Assembly: GCA_003024175.1 (NCBI GenBank)
Contig: MDYQ01000305.1
Coordinates: 1-28,207 of the forward strand
Length of the DNA stretch: 28,207 nucleotides
Source of the DNA: Planoprotostelium fungivorum
Lineage: Eukaryota; Evosea; Variosea; Cavosteliida; Cavosteliaceae
Reading direction: 5' to 3'
Below are positions 10,528-20,498 of this stretch, piece after piece. Made by a program: the position numbers and the translations under genes. Below the pieces are notes generated by a model. That model searched no databases. It had not been told where the DNA came from and saw only the letters and a list, made by a program, of their open reading frames with translations. Positions within the stretch are counted from its first letter, which is position 1. The number at the start of each line of letters is the position of its first letter.

Positions 10528-12904
10528 TTAATGTAGATTGAAACCATCCAAGGGAGCGATCTTTCCATTCTTGATCTGTTTGTCCACGAGAGTCTGCAGC
10601 CGCACCTGATCGCGACGTCAGCTTCCCCCTCTCACTTCTCCCACCTTGGCCGGACCATCTGTGATGTTTGGCATCATCACCTCGCTGATGTACAGGGCGA
10701 TCTAGCATTCTCAGTGGAATCTCGATGAGTTTTCTCACCTTGTGGAACTGCTTCCCGTAAGACTTTCCCATCTTGTACCCCGTCACGTTCAAGAATGTTC
10801 CCAAGATCTGAATTCCATAAATACTCCATCTACAATGTTGTATACGCTCACCTCCGCCGTGTGTGGATGGATGGGGGCATTCAGAATACGAGCGATCCAC
10901 TTCCAGGCCAAATCGATGCCAAAAATAGATCTCACATTGGGTAGTTCTGTCTGTAGGACTGCCGAAAATAGAGCCAGGTGGCCTCTCATCCTCTTCAAGT
11001 AAGTCTCTTCCGTTTCATACGGAGATTCCGCGGAAGTTCCGAGCCTCTTGTACCCCGCAGCATCGTAGGAGGCTGGTGACACCTCAGTCGGGAAATTTCA
11101 TCCAGATCTCACCAGGATCCGTCAGAACAGGGTACCGCGGTATCGTGTAGGGGCAAGATGCGTAGCAGTAAGCTGAAAATAGCTCCGAGAGTTCGCTAAA
11201 TTTAGAGCAGAGGATGCTGACTACTGCGGCGAAACCGAAGCAAGATTGAATGTGGGAGGAGATTTGGAAATTAGCTTGTTCCTGAAGAGATGTCAGAGAG
11301 AAGTGAGGGAAAACTGGTGGGAATCTCACGAGAATCTTCGTGCAGATGAGATCTTGACAGTAGATGGTGGCCGCACGTGTCTTTGCCCCTTGTAGAACGG
11401 TCTCCAATTGGGCTGCCTGTTTCCATATTTCAACTCTTTTTTCTCATCATCAAGGAGATGATCATGTGATGTATTGATGAGATGATGGTGTGATGATAAT
11501 GTGTGACAAAGTGATGACGATCATCATCACATCATCGTCTTACCTTTTGTTTCACTTGCTCTAATGTATTCGATATCTGTGATATAGGCATGTTGATCTT
11601 GGGGAAGAAGGTCTTCTTTAGATCTGGGTTCGATAGTGCAGCTGCGACGGCTGCCTCTCTCGTCGTGTGATACAATTGAAGTAATCTCTCCGGATCATCC
11701 GTTGATTTCGGCGTTGTAGATGGAGAATTCATCGCGGGAGGGGGTGTCGTCTTCTTGACTGAGACGTTTCAATTTCAAATTTCGAAAGTGGCGGGAAACT
11801 CACCGGGTGCTGGCTGGGCCGTCACGGGTGTCTTTGGTGTTGCAATCGGTGTCGCCTAGATATTTCTCAGAAAAATCCGTCATACGTCTCACCTCTTTCT
11901 TTCCTTCTTCCTTCTTCTTCTCCTCTTCTGCTTTCTTCTTCTCATTGTTCACCCTCTCTTCTTCTCTCTTCTTCTCCTCACTCTTCCTCTCTTCCTCTCT
12001 TTCCATGTCTCTCAGTCTGCGCTGGAAATTCGCGTGGAACTGTCACGTTCAGCCGTGTACAAGAAGGGGTCATCACATCGTCTCTCTCCCGGAATAATTC
12101 GTCCACCTCTCGATCGATTTTTCCGGTCTCCTCTTTCCTTATGCACGTCAGAGAAAAAATTCTGAGAATATTCTGCGTCGACGAATGTACATACCGAGGC
12201 TCGGGCCTGAAAGCGTCCAAATAGATCCTCTGATCGTTCATGATGTCCAGTCTGACGTCCTCCATCAGTCTTGTGATGCGATCTTCGACAGCTCGACTCA
12301 GCCTCTTTGTGGGTTCAGCGTCTACAACGTTGTAGATGGACTCACCCCGGCCTTCTCTTCTCGCTCTTGTTCTCTCTGTGCGAGTTCTGTGGTGGCTCGA
12401 TCGGTGATGGCGACTCCCTCTCGGTCTCGATTCATTTCCTGAGTTGAAGATGAGAAGATGGAGATGAATTGGGAGGCATCACCGCCAGACGACTTTGATC
12501 TAAGAATGAGCCGTATGTGTCGATCTCATCGTCATCGGAGTCACTGTTGGGAGCGGTGAAGACATTACTTCGCTGCATTCGAGTTTAATGATGAAACGAA
12601 ATGCACATGTGATGTTCGTGACACCACGTCACATATTGAAAGGAAGAAATAAACACGTACGGTACTGGCTGGTGTTCTCGCTGGTGAATCTGATTTCTGT
12701 GAGGATGATGTTGGGTGTCGCAGTGATGTAAAGAACATGATTGAGCGGATCATTCTATTTGATATAATGTTTGTATTCACCTGTGTCAACTACTCTGAAT
12801 GGAGAGGCCAATACGGACGGATCAGGAGTAGATAATGTGATTGTCTCTCCCTCAGGAGAAGCCCATCCTCTATAAGGGGTCCGAAACGGAGAATACCGAT
12901 TCAT
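10528..12904 (-). CDS. GLE1: GLE1-like mRNA export factor
   Basis: Fifteen exons (12904-12781, 12689-12661, 12572-12483, 12438-12346, 12304-12195, 12137-12077, 12021-11893, 11855-11804, 11758-11544, 11416-11330, 11281-11113, 11072-10852, 10807-10739, 10680-10645, 10605-10528) give 520 aa in frame. A low-complexity N-terminus is followed by a highly charged Lys/Glu coiled coil (about residues 140-212), a Pro/Thr linker, and a C-terminal GLE1 domain recognisable from the pattern YLKRMRGHLALFSAVLQT, IDLAWKWIARILN and GKSYGKQFHK. GLE1 sits at the cytoplasmic face of the nuclear pore and, with IP6, activates the DEAD-box ATPase DBP5 during mRNA export. The protein is shorter than human GLE1 (about 700 aa), mainly at the N-terminus. 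Start chosen as the only ATG giving correct phase into exon 2. Its 41-nt intron 12305-12345 holds a perfect TCTACAACGTTGTAGA palindrome. Confidence 0.88.
12321..12336. repeat. Perfect 16-bp palindrome in GLE1 intron
   Basis: TCTACAACGTTGTAGA, inside the 41-nt intron 12305-12345. On the coding strand the first 25 nt of this intron, donor included, are identical to the first 25 nt of RAD17 intron 24497-24534 although the genes are unrelated. Confidence 0.9.
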
Positions 12905-13168
12905 AATGGGAGTGTTCTGTGTATGCGTGTTCGTGTGATGATGTGCAACCGAAGCATCCGTTGTAGAGCTTCGCAAGAGTGGTGGTGACAACCTCCACGG
13001 ATGCACTTGGCAACTTGTTAACGATCGCAGGAGTTTTAGAAGATGGATTCATATAGCTAAGAACATATTTATTTGCCGAGTTGAGGAACAGGCGATGTCT
13101 GTCCCTTCTTCTCAGCGAGTGGGATCTGGTTCGTCTCACTGATGTGCTGAATTCTACATCAGTTTCGT

Positions 13169-13393
13169 TCACAGGTGATTTGCGTAAAGGTCGTACATCT
13201 ATCATGATGCTGTGTGATGACATTACAATGAGAAAAGATTCACCTTGCTGACGTCTGCGTTGTGAACTCCAGCGGCTTTCTTAGCCTCTAAGTTGTTTCC
13301 GTAACCCAGACCAGTGCCAAATCTCGAGTTGAGGAGGAAGGCGGCCATGCCGACGGCACCTACGGCGAGGAGGGGGAATCTGAGAGCGACCAT
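13169..13393 (-). CDS. Small 59-aa hypothetical protein
   Basis: Two exons (13393-13244 and 13198-13169) joined by a 45-nt GT-AG intron encode 59 residues. The N-terminus reads MVALRFPLLAVGAVGMAAFL, an amphipathic/hydrophobic stretch with few acidic residues, followed by a Gly/Asn-rich turn and a short polar tail ending YDLYANHL. This resembles small mitochondrial inner-membrane or signal-anchored proteins in general form only; I do not recognise the family. It lies 295 nt from the divergently transcribed metallophosphoesterase and 264 nt upstream of GLE1 on the same strand. The second exon is only ten codons, so an alternative 3' end is possible. Confidence 0.6.
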
Positions 13394-13688
13394 GATGTCT
13401 AAAGCGTGTTGTGTGTGTGTTGATTTGCGTATTGTGATTCACGTTGTGGTCTTTCTTTCCCAAATTTCCTTGACATCGCAGAGTCACGTGTGACCGATTC
13501 TACAATGCCTTGTCACATTTGCGGCCATAGCTAAGGCCACAAGGAAACAAGACGCATCAATGAAGTCTGAGGTCGTCATCCTCTGGGCTGCTGGCAGTCG
13601 TAGTCTCTCTTTCTGAGATGACGTACACAAAATATAGCACTTTTCTTGAGGCAATTGTTTGACATTTCGTGCCACACGGGATCAGATC
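13394..13688. promoter_or_regulatory. Divergent promoter region
   Basis: 295 nt separate the start codons of the 59-aa gene (minus) and the metallophosphoesterase (plus). A 63-codon minus-strand frame (13484-13675) and an upstream in-frame ATG for the plus gene (13659) lie inside it; neither is convincing. It probably holds a shared bidirectional promoter. No canonical box is visible. Confidence 0.45.
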
Positions 13689-15020
13689 ATGCCAAACACC
13701 CCAGATGGCGATCAGACGCAAGAAGACATGCGACAACCCAGGTTGGTCGTCAGGATCGCCTTTGCATTAGCGGGAATCCTAATGCTACCTCTGTCCCTCC
13801 TCTTCCCATCCAGATTATCCACTGAATCAATCACGATCCATTTCATCCAGAAGGAGACGGGTGACTACCAGGTGGCAGGACCCACTCCCAGTCAAGTGAT
13901 TGACATTCCAATCGTCCTCTCTGACTTGATAAAGGAACCACACAGGAGCATCAAGATCGTCCAACTTTCTGACATCCACTGGGACCATCGATCTTCTCGC
14001 ATCGATCGAGAGCTCTTGTCCAACGTGAGTCATTCATTTGTGGGTGTCATATCTGATCACACACTCAGGCCATTAACGTGGCCAACTCTTTCCAACCCGA
14101 TCTGGTGCTTCTGACCGGCGACTTTGTAGATTACGAACCTCATTCTGCCGAGGCCAATGCGTCACAGCTGATGCGCCTCGAATCGAAAAACGGTGTGTTT
14201 GCCGTCCTTGGTAATCACGATTACAAGTGGTCCTCTCGGATTGATGAGGATTTTCACCGCGACAAAGAGGTGATTTGTCATCGCATTCTCATGATCTGAC
14301 CGAGATCGAGATGCCGAAGGGGCACCTAGGCAGTCGAGTCGTGAAGGCCGCCTTAGAATCGGCAGGAGTGAAAGTGAGTCTCACACATCGATCCCACGCT
14401 GACGATGACGAAAAGGTTCTCATCAACCAGACCGAATTTCCCTTTGGTGACGACCAAGTGGCCCTCGTTGGCCTGGGTGACTTCTTCTCCCCCGAATACG
14501 ATCCATCGAAAGTCATGAGAGAAGACCACCCACCGATCGCCCCTCTCACTTTGGTCATGTCCCACAATCCTGACACCGCCGTCACCCTCGCCGAGTTCTC
14601 CTTCGCTCTACAGTTGTCAGGCCACACGCACGGTAAAGAGATGAAAGAGGCTAGCGTTGAGTGAAATAGGTGGACAGATCAGGATTCCATACGTGAAGAC
14701 ACCCGTGGTGGGATTGTTGGGAAAGGTGATCACCGCCCTGCCGATCTTCTTGCAGAACTGCTTACCTTACGCGATAAGACGTTTCAACAGGGTCTGTTTG
14801 AATTGGGACTGGTCTCAAGGTCTTCACGAGGTGATTTGGGACATGACGACGATTGGATGAGGGTGTGAGGGTGTGATGATTGACTGTGTTTCAGGTGAAA
14901 AGATGGAACGTCAATGGTAACAATTTGTTATACACGAACCGAGGACTGGCTTCACATCCGCCGGGCAGGTTGTTCTGTGACCCTGAAGTGTCTCTCATTC
15001 ACATACACTTGTATAAATAA
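13689..15020 (+). CDS. Membrane metallophosphoesterase (YkuE/YaeI-like)
   Basis: Six exons (13689-14024, 14069-14269, 14311-14373, 14416-14632, 14670-14830, 14895-15020) give 367 aa. A hydrophobic helix (about residues 20-40, LVVRIAFALAGILMLPLSLL) anchors a calcineurin-like phosphoesterase domain with the full metal-ligand set: SDIHWD (Asp95, His97), LTGDFVD (Asp130), GNHD, MSHNPD and GHTHG. The order and the C-terminal YTNRGL...PE block match the family of bacterial YkuE/YaeI and their eukaryotic relatives, which hydrolyse phosphoester or pyrophosphate bonds of lipid-type substrates at a membrane; the substrate here is inferred only. Start taken at 13689; an in-frame ATG at 13659 would add ten residues. 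The GHTHG codons are split by a 37-nt intron. The TAA stop is embedded in AATAAA (15016-15021). Confidence 0.9.
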
Positions 15021-15260
15021 ATGCCTCCTGGATGAGCACACACATCGAAACGCTCACAGACACACCGCGATGATCATTCGGGGCGTTGACGGTGATACGC
15101 CTGTCGTGTTGTGGAGGGAGACGCAGTTTTAGGTGTGTTGTGGAACCGTGCTGTCTATGACTCGCATTCTACCGGCCCTTCAGCGGTTAAAGATTTAGGT
15201 CTCGCAGTATCTGTCTTCCTCTATAACGAGTTCATTCCTTATTTCAAAAACGGCACCACG

Positions 15261-16040
15261 ATGGCGATCAGAAACCTATTCCTCGTTTCCATCCTGTTCG
15301 CCGTTGTTCTCGCTAGAAACCGCCCCACCTCAGCACCTGCACCTGCCTTCGTGTCTAAAGTTTACGTTGGGGACATCGACGATGGATATACCGTCGAATG
15401 GCAGGTCAGTGTCTGCATTAACGAAGGTCATTGAAGGATTCAGGGCGTCCTCTATAATGATGGTGTGTCTCGCCAATTCTTCACGGGTGTGTCGAAGCTG
15501 GCCCACGGAGTTGATTATTTCCATCAGACCTGGTGGTTGAAGCAGGAAAATGGATCAGTACTCAGATACAGCAACTCGTCTTTAGGGTGCACTTACATCA
15601 AGCTCTATGGGAGCGACTTTGATTGGTGAGCGGAGGTCGAAGCATGTGGATCACTGAACGTGATAGGTTCTCCTGGGTTCTGGACACACCCAACTCTTTC
15701 TTTGTGCCTGGCGGAGCGAAGGATGCAGGCGGCAACCCTGCTGATCTCTGGAAGGTAAAGAACGGCATCACGTAGACAGTTAGAAGTGATAGCTGATCTG
15801 ATCTGTTAGTCGAGGAAGGAGTATGGAAAGCCTTGGAAGAGGCTCGTCGTGAAGAATCAAGATGCGACTGTGCCCGTCTCTTATCAACAAAAGGTGAGGA
15901 ATAATAGAAGATGATGGTCTCATTGCGAGTAGAATGAGTACAAATACGAATTCTTTGATTTCAAGCCAAGCCCCACATTTGACAACAACATTTTCGTGCC
16001 TCCAGCCTACTGCAGAAAGCCTGATCCTCCACCTCTTTAA
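15261..16040 (+). CDS. Small secreted protein, possibly ependymin-like
   Basis: Five exons (15261-15404, 15444-15625, 15667-15754, 15810-15893, 15933-16040) give 201 aa. A clear signal peptide (MAIRNLFLVSILFAVVLA) precedes a soluble, aromatic-rich domain with three Cys (two internal, one near the end in FVPPAYC) and no membrane helix, so it should be secreted. The pattern of a Tyr-rich beta domain ending in a motif like F..P..C recalls ependymin-related proteins, but this is a weak resemblance and the family is not established. The ATG is the only one that places the signal peptide at the terminus. The TAA stop overlaps AATAAA (16039-16044), and the convergent GPI-type gene ends only 59 nt away. 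Confidence 0.75.
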
Positions 16041-16099
16041 TAAATCGACACATTGTCTCATCTGAGATGAAGATCGAGTATCATCGAGTGTCTTCTTTA

Positions 16100-16898
16100 T
16101 CAGAACAAGAGCATGGCAGCGAGTGAGATGAAGATGAAGGGGGTGATCAGCATGCCAGAGCTTGGTGTCTCAAATGAACCTCCACATGTGGCGGTAGTGT
16201 ATGCGGCTTGATCGTTGACGAAACAATTCTCTCCTCTCGTGATGACTGAATTCGTTTCGCATGCTCCACATCCTCCATTGCATTGACGAAAGGTAGACTG
16301 TCCGTTGGCACATGAGATCAACTCTGCGGGAGAATGAACATGAAGATGATTCGAAATGAGTTCTCACCATTGTTGCCCTCTTGACAGGTGTTCTGTGGAT
16401 CTTGGATGAGGTAAGAGGCGTTCGCCGATCCACAACTGTTCGAGAAGGTATAGACGACGGAGTCAGAGGGATAACGAGGGAAAGGCTCTGTGCAATCGAT
16501 GCGAAGGTAAGCACCAGCGATGTTGGGGTACGAGTTGGCAACGCATTGTCCATACGTGACCGCGACTGCAGTGCATCCATTGAGATCTCGATGAGTCAGC
16601 GAAAGAAGAGACCTGTCATTCACTCACTGCACGTTGCGTCTGCTCCACAGAGGAAAACGTAATTGGGCGCTGTCGAGTTGACGGCACAAAAACCGACTGC
16701 ATATTGATTACCACCTCCTGAGCACAAGTCCACTCGGACTACGCGGGCAGACAGTCGGTTCTGGCAGTTAGAGTCGGAGAAGCTTGATAATGTTGTCCAA
16801 TCGAATGGATGATCTTTGATGTAGATGTTTGGATCAGGTTGATATTGAGCGAATGCGAGGCTGAGGACGAAGAGAAGAGTATAAAAAACGTAAGACAT
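16100..16898 (-). CDS. Cys-rich surface protein, probable GPI anchor
   Basis: Three exons (16898-16628, 16586-16368, 16323-16100) give 237 aa. It begins with a signal peptide (MSYVFYTLLFVLSLAFA), continues with a Cys-rich, N-glycosylation-rich ectodomain containing many regularly spaced Cys (for example CNGGCGAC), and ends with a small-residue site (SSG) followed by a hydrophobic tail (LITPFIFISLAAMLLF) with no cytoplasmic residues. That arrangement is typical of a GPI-anchored surface protein. I do not recognise the domain; short Cys-rich surface proteins of this kind are common in amoebozoans. Both introns are 41-44 nt. A likely 38-nt intron lies in the 5' UTR. Confidence 0.8.
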
Positions 16899-16907
16899 GA
16901 TTGGCTG

Positions 16908-16945
16908 CTGTGGTTAGTCCATCGATCACCAACAGTAGATCTTAC
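16908..16945 (-). other. Probable 5' UTR intron of GPI-type gene
   Basis: On the minus strand a GTAAGA donor at 16945 and an ACCACAG acceptor ending at 16908 enclose 38 nt with a GACTAAC branch-point-like element 7 nt before the acceptor. The acceptor lies 9 nt upstream of the ATG at 16898. Size and signals match the coding introns. Confidence 0.55.
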
Positions 16946-17273
16946 CGTGAGTTCGTGGCGTGTTGTGATGAGATGTTGCTGAGCGTGTCCTCCGTGAGAA
17001 GTTATAATCAACCTCCGATGAACTCGTGGACTGCCTCGGAATGTGTCGAAATCTCATGTGAAATCCTAAGCTTTCCGGAAAGAAGAGATAGTTCTTCGGA
17101 CTTTCAGCTCCCACAACATCTGTACCACCGACTGTACAGTCACGTGATACTTGCTGTTGAAGGCATAATTGTACATCTGTTCAGCTGATGAGTGTTTGTA
17201 AGCTGGGGCAGTGGACTAGTGTTCACAATTCTCTTTTATTATTTACATCTGCGGAAAAACAGTCTCTGTGGAT
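16946..17273. other. Spacer between two minus-strand genes
   Basis: About 330 nt between the 5' end of the GPI-type gene and the stop of the coiled-coil gene. The frames crossing it have no protein character. It must include the GPI-gene promoter and the 3' UTR of the coiled-coil gene (TTTATTATTTACATCTGC region). No other feature seen. Confidence 0.4.
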
Positions 17274-17665
17274 TCAATTCTGGTGACTCTGTGTTCGGTG
17301 GCGGATGGTCTCAAGTTCATCCAAAGCACCTTTCATTCGGATCTTCAATTGTGCGGTATAAGCCACCCTCTTTCCACTGGACGTAGAATGCTTGAGAATC
17401 TGTTCTTGATCGTCGCGAGCGATGGAAGATTCCAATTGGACCAAATCTTGATGCAGCGCGGCCCATTCATCATCCAATTCTGTCTTCGTTCAGGCTCGAT
17501 ATGATCCTCATGGATTATACCTTGTTGAAGGACTCGCATCTTCCTGTTGAGTTGGTCCACTCGGGCCACATCTTTCAGAGCTACATCTTTTAGAGATCTC
17601 GGAGGTCTGTGAGAGATAGGGTGGTTTAGTGTGACCACGGTCGATACATCAGGAGACAGAGGCAT
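17274..17665 (-). CDS. Short coiled-coil protein, unknown family
   Basis: Two exons (17665-17521, 17479-17274) separated by a 41-nt GT-AG intron give 116 aa. After a polar N-terminus the sequence becomes a continuous charged helix (VDQLNRKMRVLQQELDDEWA, then further heptad-like Leu/Ile spacing) up to the C-terminus, with no Cys and no membrane segment. It is probably a subunit of a small helical complex, but I do not recognise which. The start is uncertain: an overlapping minus-strand frame (17861-17649) runs into this region and could belong to an upstream exon or a separate gene. Confidence 0.6.
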
Positions 17666-18196
17666 CCTCCCAGATGATGCGGGTGAAATAAAAAATAAAG
17701 ATCCGCGGAGCATTTATAATAGTTCCTTTTCTATAATGGAAATATGTCACCCAGACCATCTTCATCTGGCCCAAGATATGAACCATGGATCTCATTCTTG
17801 ATGATGTATGCTTTGGTCGATACAAAAGCATGTGGGTGGTCGTAGCGAGAGGAAAGCTCACGATGAAGAGATCTGCAGCGTCTCTCGGCTGATGAGCTGA
17901 AAAAGAAGCTTTCAGGAGGTCGATCGATGTTTACGGAGATCGTTCGTGTTACCCGTTCGCTGCCGATGACTTTAAGTATTGAGTGATCAAGACGGATGTC
18001 ATGAAGTACAACAATATTTGTACAACGCCTATTGCTGGATTTGGTCGATCACCCTCTCTTCTATTGCAGTCGAGCCTTGATGAATACACATTCTACGACC
18101 AGTCAACGGGTAAATTTCAACTGGATAATCTTCAAGGAATAATCCTCGAGAATAGCCGTTGTTGTTTGATCTCATTTCTCGGAGGACCAGATCGTC
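17666..18196. other. Ambiguous region with overlapping frames on both strands
   Basis: About 530 nt between the coiled-coil gene and the zinc-knuckle gene. The minus strand has several unusually open frames with hydrophobic stretches (for example VVQILLYFMTSVLITQYL near 17990-18050 and GTIINAPRIFIFYFTRIIW near 17665-17725), and a 48-codon frame from ATG at 18175. The plus strand has an open frame 17983-18228. No single chain of GT-AG introns joins these into one consistent gene in my hands, so none is called. A short spliced membrane-protein gene on the minus strand remains possible. Confidence 0.35.
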
Positions 18197-20481
18197 ATGT
18201 TACAGACCGAGACCATCAGAGGGGGTGACCTCTCGACACTTCGGTCCATCGCTCAAGAGTTGGGGGTGGAAGATGAACAACATTCGAAAGAAGATCTGGA
18301 GACATTTCGACGTCGTCTGCTCTACGTGTGGCGTCAGAAACTGGAGAGAGAATTGAAATCGATCGATAATCAAGAAATCAAAAAGATGACACCTCTCGTG
18401 CAACCAGACGAACCATTCATCTCAGTTTGCTTCCACAACATACCTTATCATCTTCAGTGGAAAGTGGAGGATGAATCACTTCGTCTGATCGATAAGGTGA
18501 TGGATGATGTCCTCGATAGGAGAGCACGAGACGCCAGAAGAAGAGCTTCTGACGGAGACACAAAGTGAGTCCAATTCTTTCATCTTATCACAACGACATC
18601 CTCATCTTCAAACAGAAAAATTGAAGAATTTCGACCGGCCAAGCGACCGAGAGGAACAGATTTTCACACCGATTTCGCGGTTGACTGTACGCCGTACGAG
18701 GACCTCAAGATGCTGGCTGATCCATCGACTCGTAATCGATCAGAAGAAGGCATATACGACGAATATCTAGACCTCGTTCCTTCGTGAGTCTGACACTCTC
18801 CATCTCATGAGAAACTCGTGACCACCATCGTGAAAGAGACGATGAGAAGATTGATCGTTGTAGATACGATAAGATACCAACGACCCTGAAACCGATTGGC
18901 TCGACCGAGCAGGCCAGCATCATGATGAGCCGGAACAAGTGTTGGAATTGTGAATCAACCGATCATAACTTGAGAGAGTGCAGGGAGGTGAGAGGCATTC
19001 GTGGAGAGTTTCATCTACAACGCGGATTCATTCTTTCAGCCCAGAAACCAGGCGGCCATCGCTCGAAACCGTTTGGAATTCCTGGAATCGAAATTAGCAG
19101 AGGAGAGGTGCGTTGTAGATCGAAAATTTGGCGAAAAGTCACACGTGGGACAGATATTACGAAGAGAAGAAGGGACAACAGACTGATATCCTTTCTATGT
19201 ACGTGTTTGTTTAGAATTTTCCTTGACTTTTCTAACGTACGAGGGATGCTCCATCCGGGTATAACAGGGATCAAGGGCAAGTCTTTTTCGCATTCGCATA
19301 TTTCAGACCTCACAACGAGATAACATCATCACTCATACATCTACAATCGATAACAGAGATGACATCGATATTTATCTATCCTCTGTAGAGATCTTGATTC
19401 ATCAAAAGAGATGCCATTCACTGACACCCATCAGACCCAGGTTGACACGAGGTGAAATTTCGCGGAAATATCACCACCCGTACGAACCACCTCATGCGGA
19501 CGATGTGTACAGATGAACAAGTGAAGAAGGGTGCCGCTGGATTAGACATATTAGAAGAGGAGAAGGACTACAAAGAGCAGGAGGAACGTCTAGAGAGAGA
19601 AGAGAAGGTGAATCTCTTCTTCAAATCTTCGTGACATCAATAGGAGAGAGCCAGACTGATGGAGGAACTACCTTATGCCAACGGTAATCGATGGGAGGGT
19701 GAGAAAATTCGAAGAGATATCGAGGAAAAATCTGAGAAAGGTAGACGAACGGAATCGGTCGCGAAATTTCGACTCGTACTCGCGTAGAGAAGGAGAGAAT
19801 CTTCCAGTACTTTTCTCTGGAAATTCCGAGAGGAATCGGGAAGAGAGGAGAGACTACCCTCCTCGTAACGATACACGTGAAATCTCCTTCGTATTTCACA
19901 TCTGACGCGTTGTAGACGGTCTGTCTTACGGTCAGTACCAGCAGCAACCTCAAGAGATGAATTATCCGATGCAATATCCTCTTAGCCAGTATTCAGCGCA
20001 AGAGACGGTGCAATACCAATCGTGGCTGGGGAATCCACAGTATTACGGAGGCTCTTATGCCAACGTCCAAGCCAGTGCACCTGTTCTGTATCCTCCCACC
20101 TATCAACAAGTGCAAGCCGAACGGACGAACAACACTGTAAGAGATGACAGAAGGGATGATACAAGAGACAACAGAAGGGATGATAGAAGAAACGATAGCA
20201 GAAGAGATGATAGAAGAGACGATAGAAGAGACGACAGTAGAAGAGATGATGGACGAGAAGACATTAGAAGAGATGATAGAAGAAACGATAGCAGAAGGGA
20301 TGATAGAAGAGACGACAGCAGAAGGGATGATCGAAGAGACGATAGAAGAAACGACAGCAGAAGAGAAGACATTAGAAGAGAAGACATTAGAAGAGACGAC
20401 AGCAGAAAGGATTACAGAAGAGACGAGAGGAGAGAGATCGATGACGTAGAGATGCAAGTAGAGGAAGGGGAGATAAAGTAG
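18197..20481 (+). CDS. ZCCHC8-like zinc-knuckle protein with Arg/Asp-rich tail
   Basis: Secure exons are 18197-18564, 18616-18783, 18864-18987, 19040-19107, 19139 to about 19195, and the last exon 19936-20481. A helical N-terminal region leads to a CCHC knuckle (CWNCESTDHNLREC) followed by PRNQAAIARNRLEFL and DRYYEEKKG, the same order as the knuckle and flank of ZCCHC8 in the nuclear exosome targeting (NEXT) complex and related PSP-domain splicing proteins. The expected PSP domain should follow, but exon structure between about 19195 and 19935 could not be fixed; acidic helical exon sequence (DEQVKKGAAGLDILEEEKDY) is visible at 19512-19609. The tail is Tyr/Gln-rich, then Arg/Asp repeats, then an acidic end. 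Introns include a 31-nt one (19108-19138) and one whose acceptor is GTTGTAG/AT (18784-18863). Role in nuclear RNA surveillance is inference. Confidence 0.7.
20130..20445 (+). repeat. Arg/Asp repeat-coding purine tract
   Basis: Imperfect reiteration of AGAAGAGATGAT / AGAAGAGACGAC-type units encoding RRDD/RRND repeats in the last exon of the zinc-knuckle gene. The tract is open in several frames on both strands (including a 169-codon minus frame), a by-product of the repeat. RD-rich low-complexity tails are known from RNA-processing proteins. Confidence 0.85.
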
Positions 20482-20498
20482 AATGTATTGTACAAGAA

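Noticed and set aside
11701-11732. An intron motif inside GLE1 at about 11713
   Set aside because: This copy of GTTGTAGA is in a continuous coding exon (PSTTPKSTDD) with correct phase on both sides, so it is not counted as intronic.
13484-13675. A 63-codon minus-strand frame upstream of the 59-aa gene
   Set aside because: No domain, signal or splice-consistent continuation; it occupies the divergent promoter region.
17983-18228. An 81-codon plus-strand frame before the zinc-knuckle gene
   Set aside because: It ends in a stop out of frame with the zinc-knuckle coding sequence and no splice join makes it continuous; left as part of the ambiguous interval.
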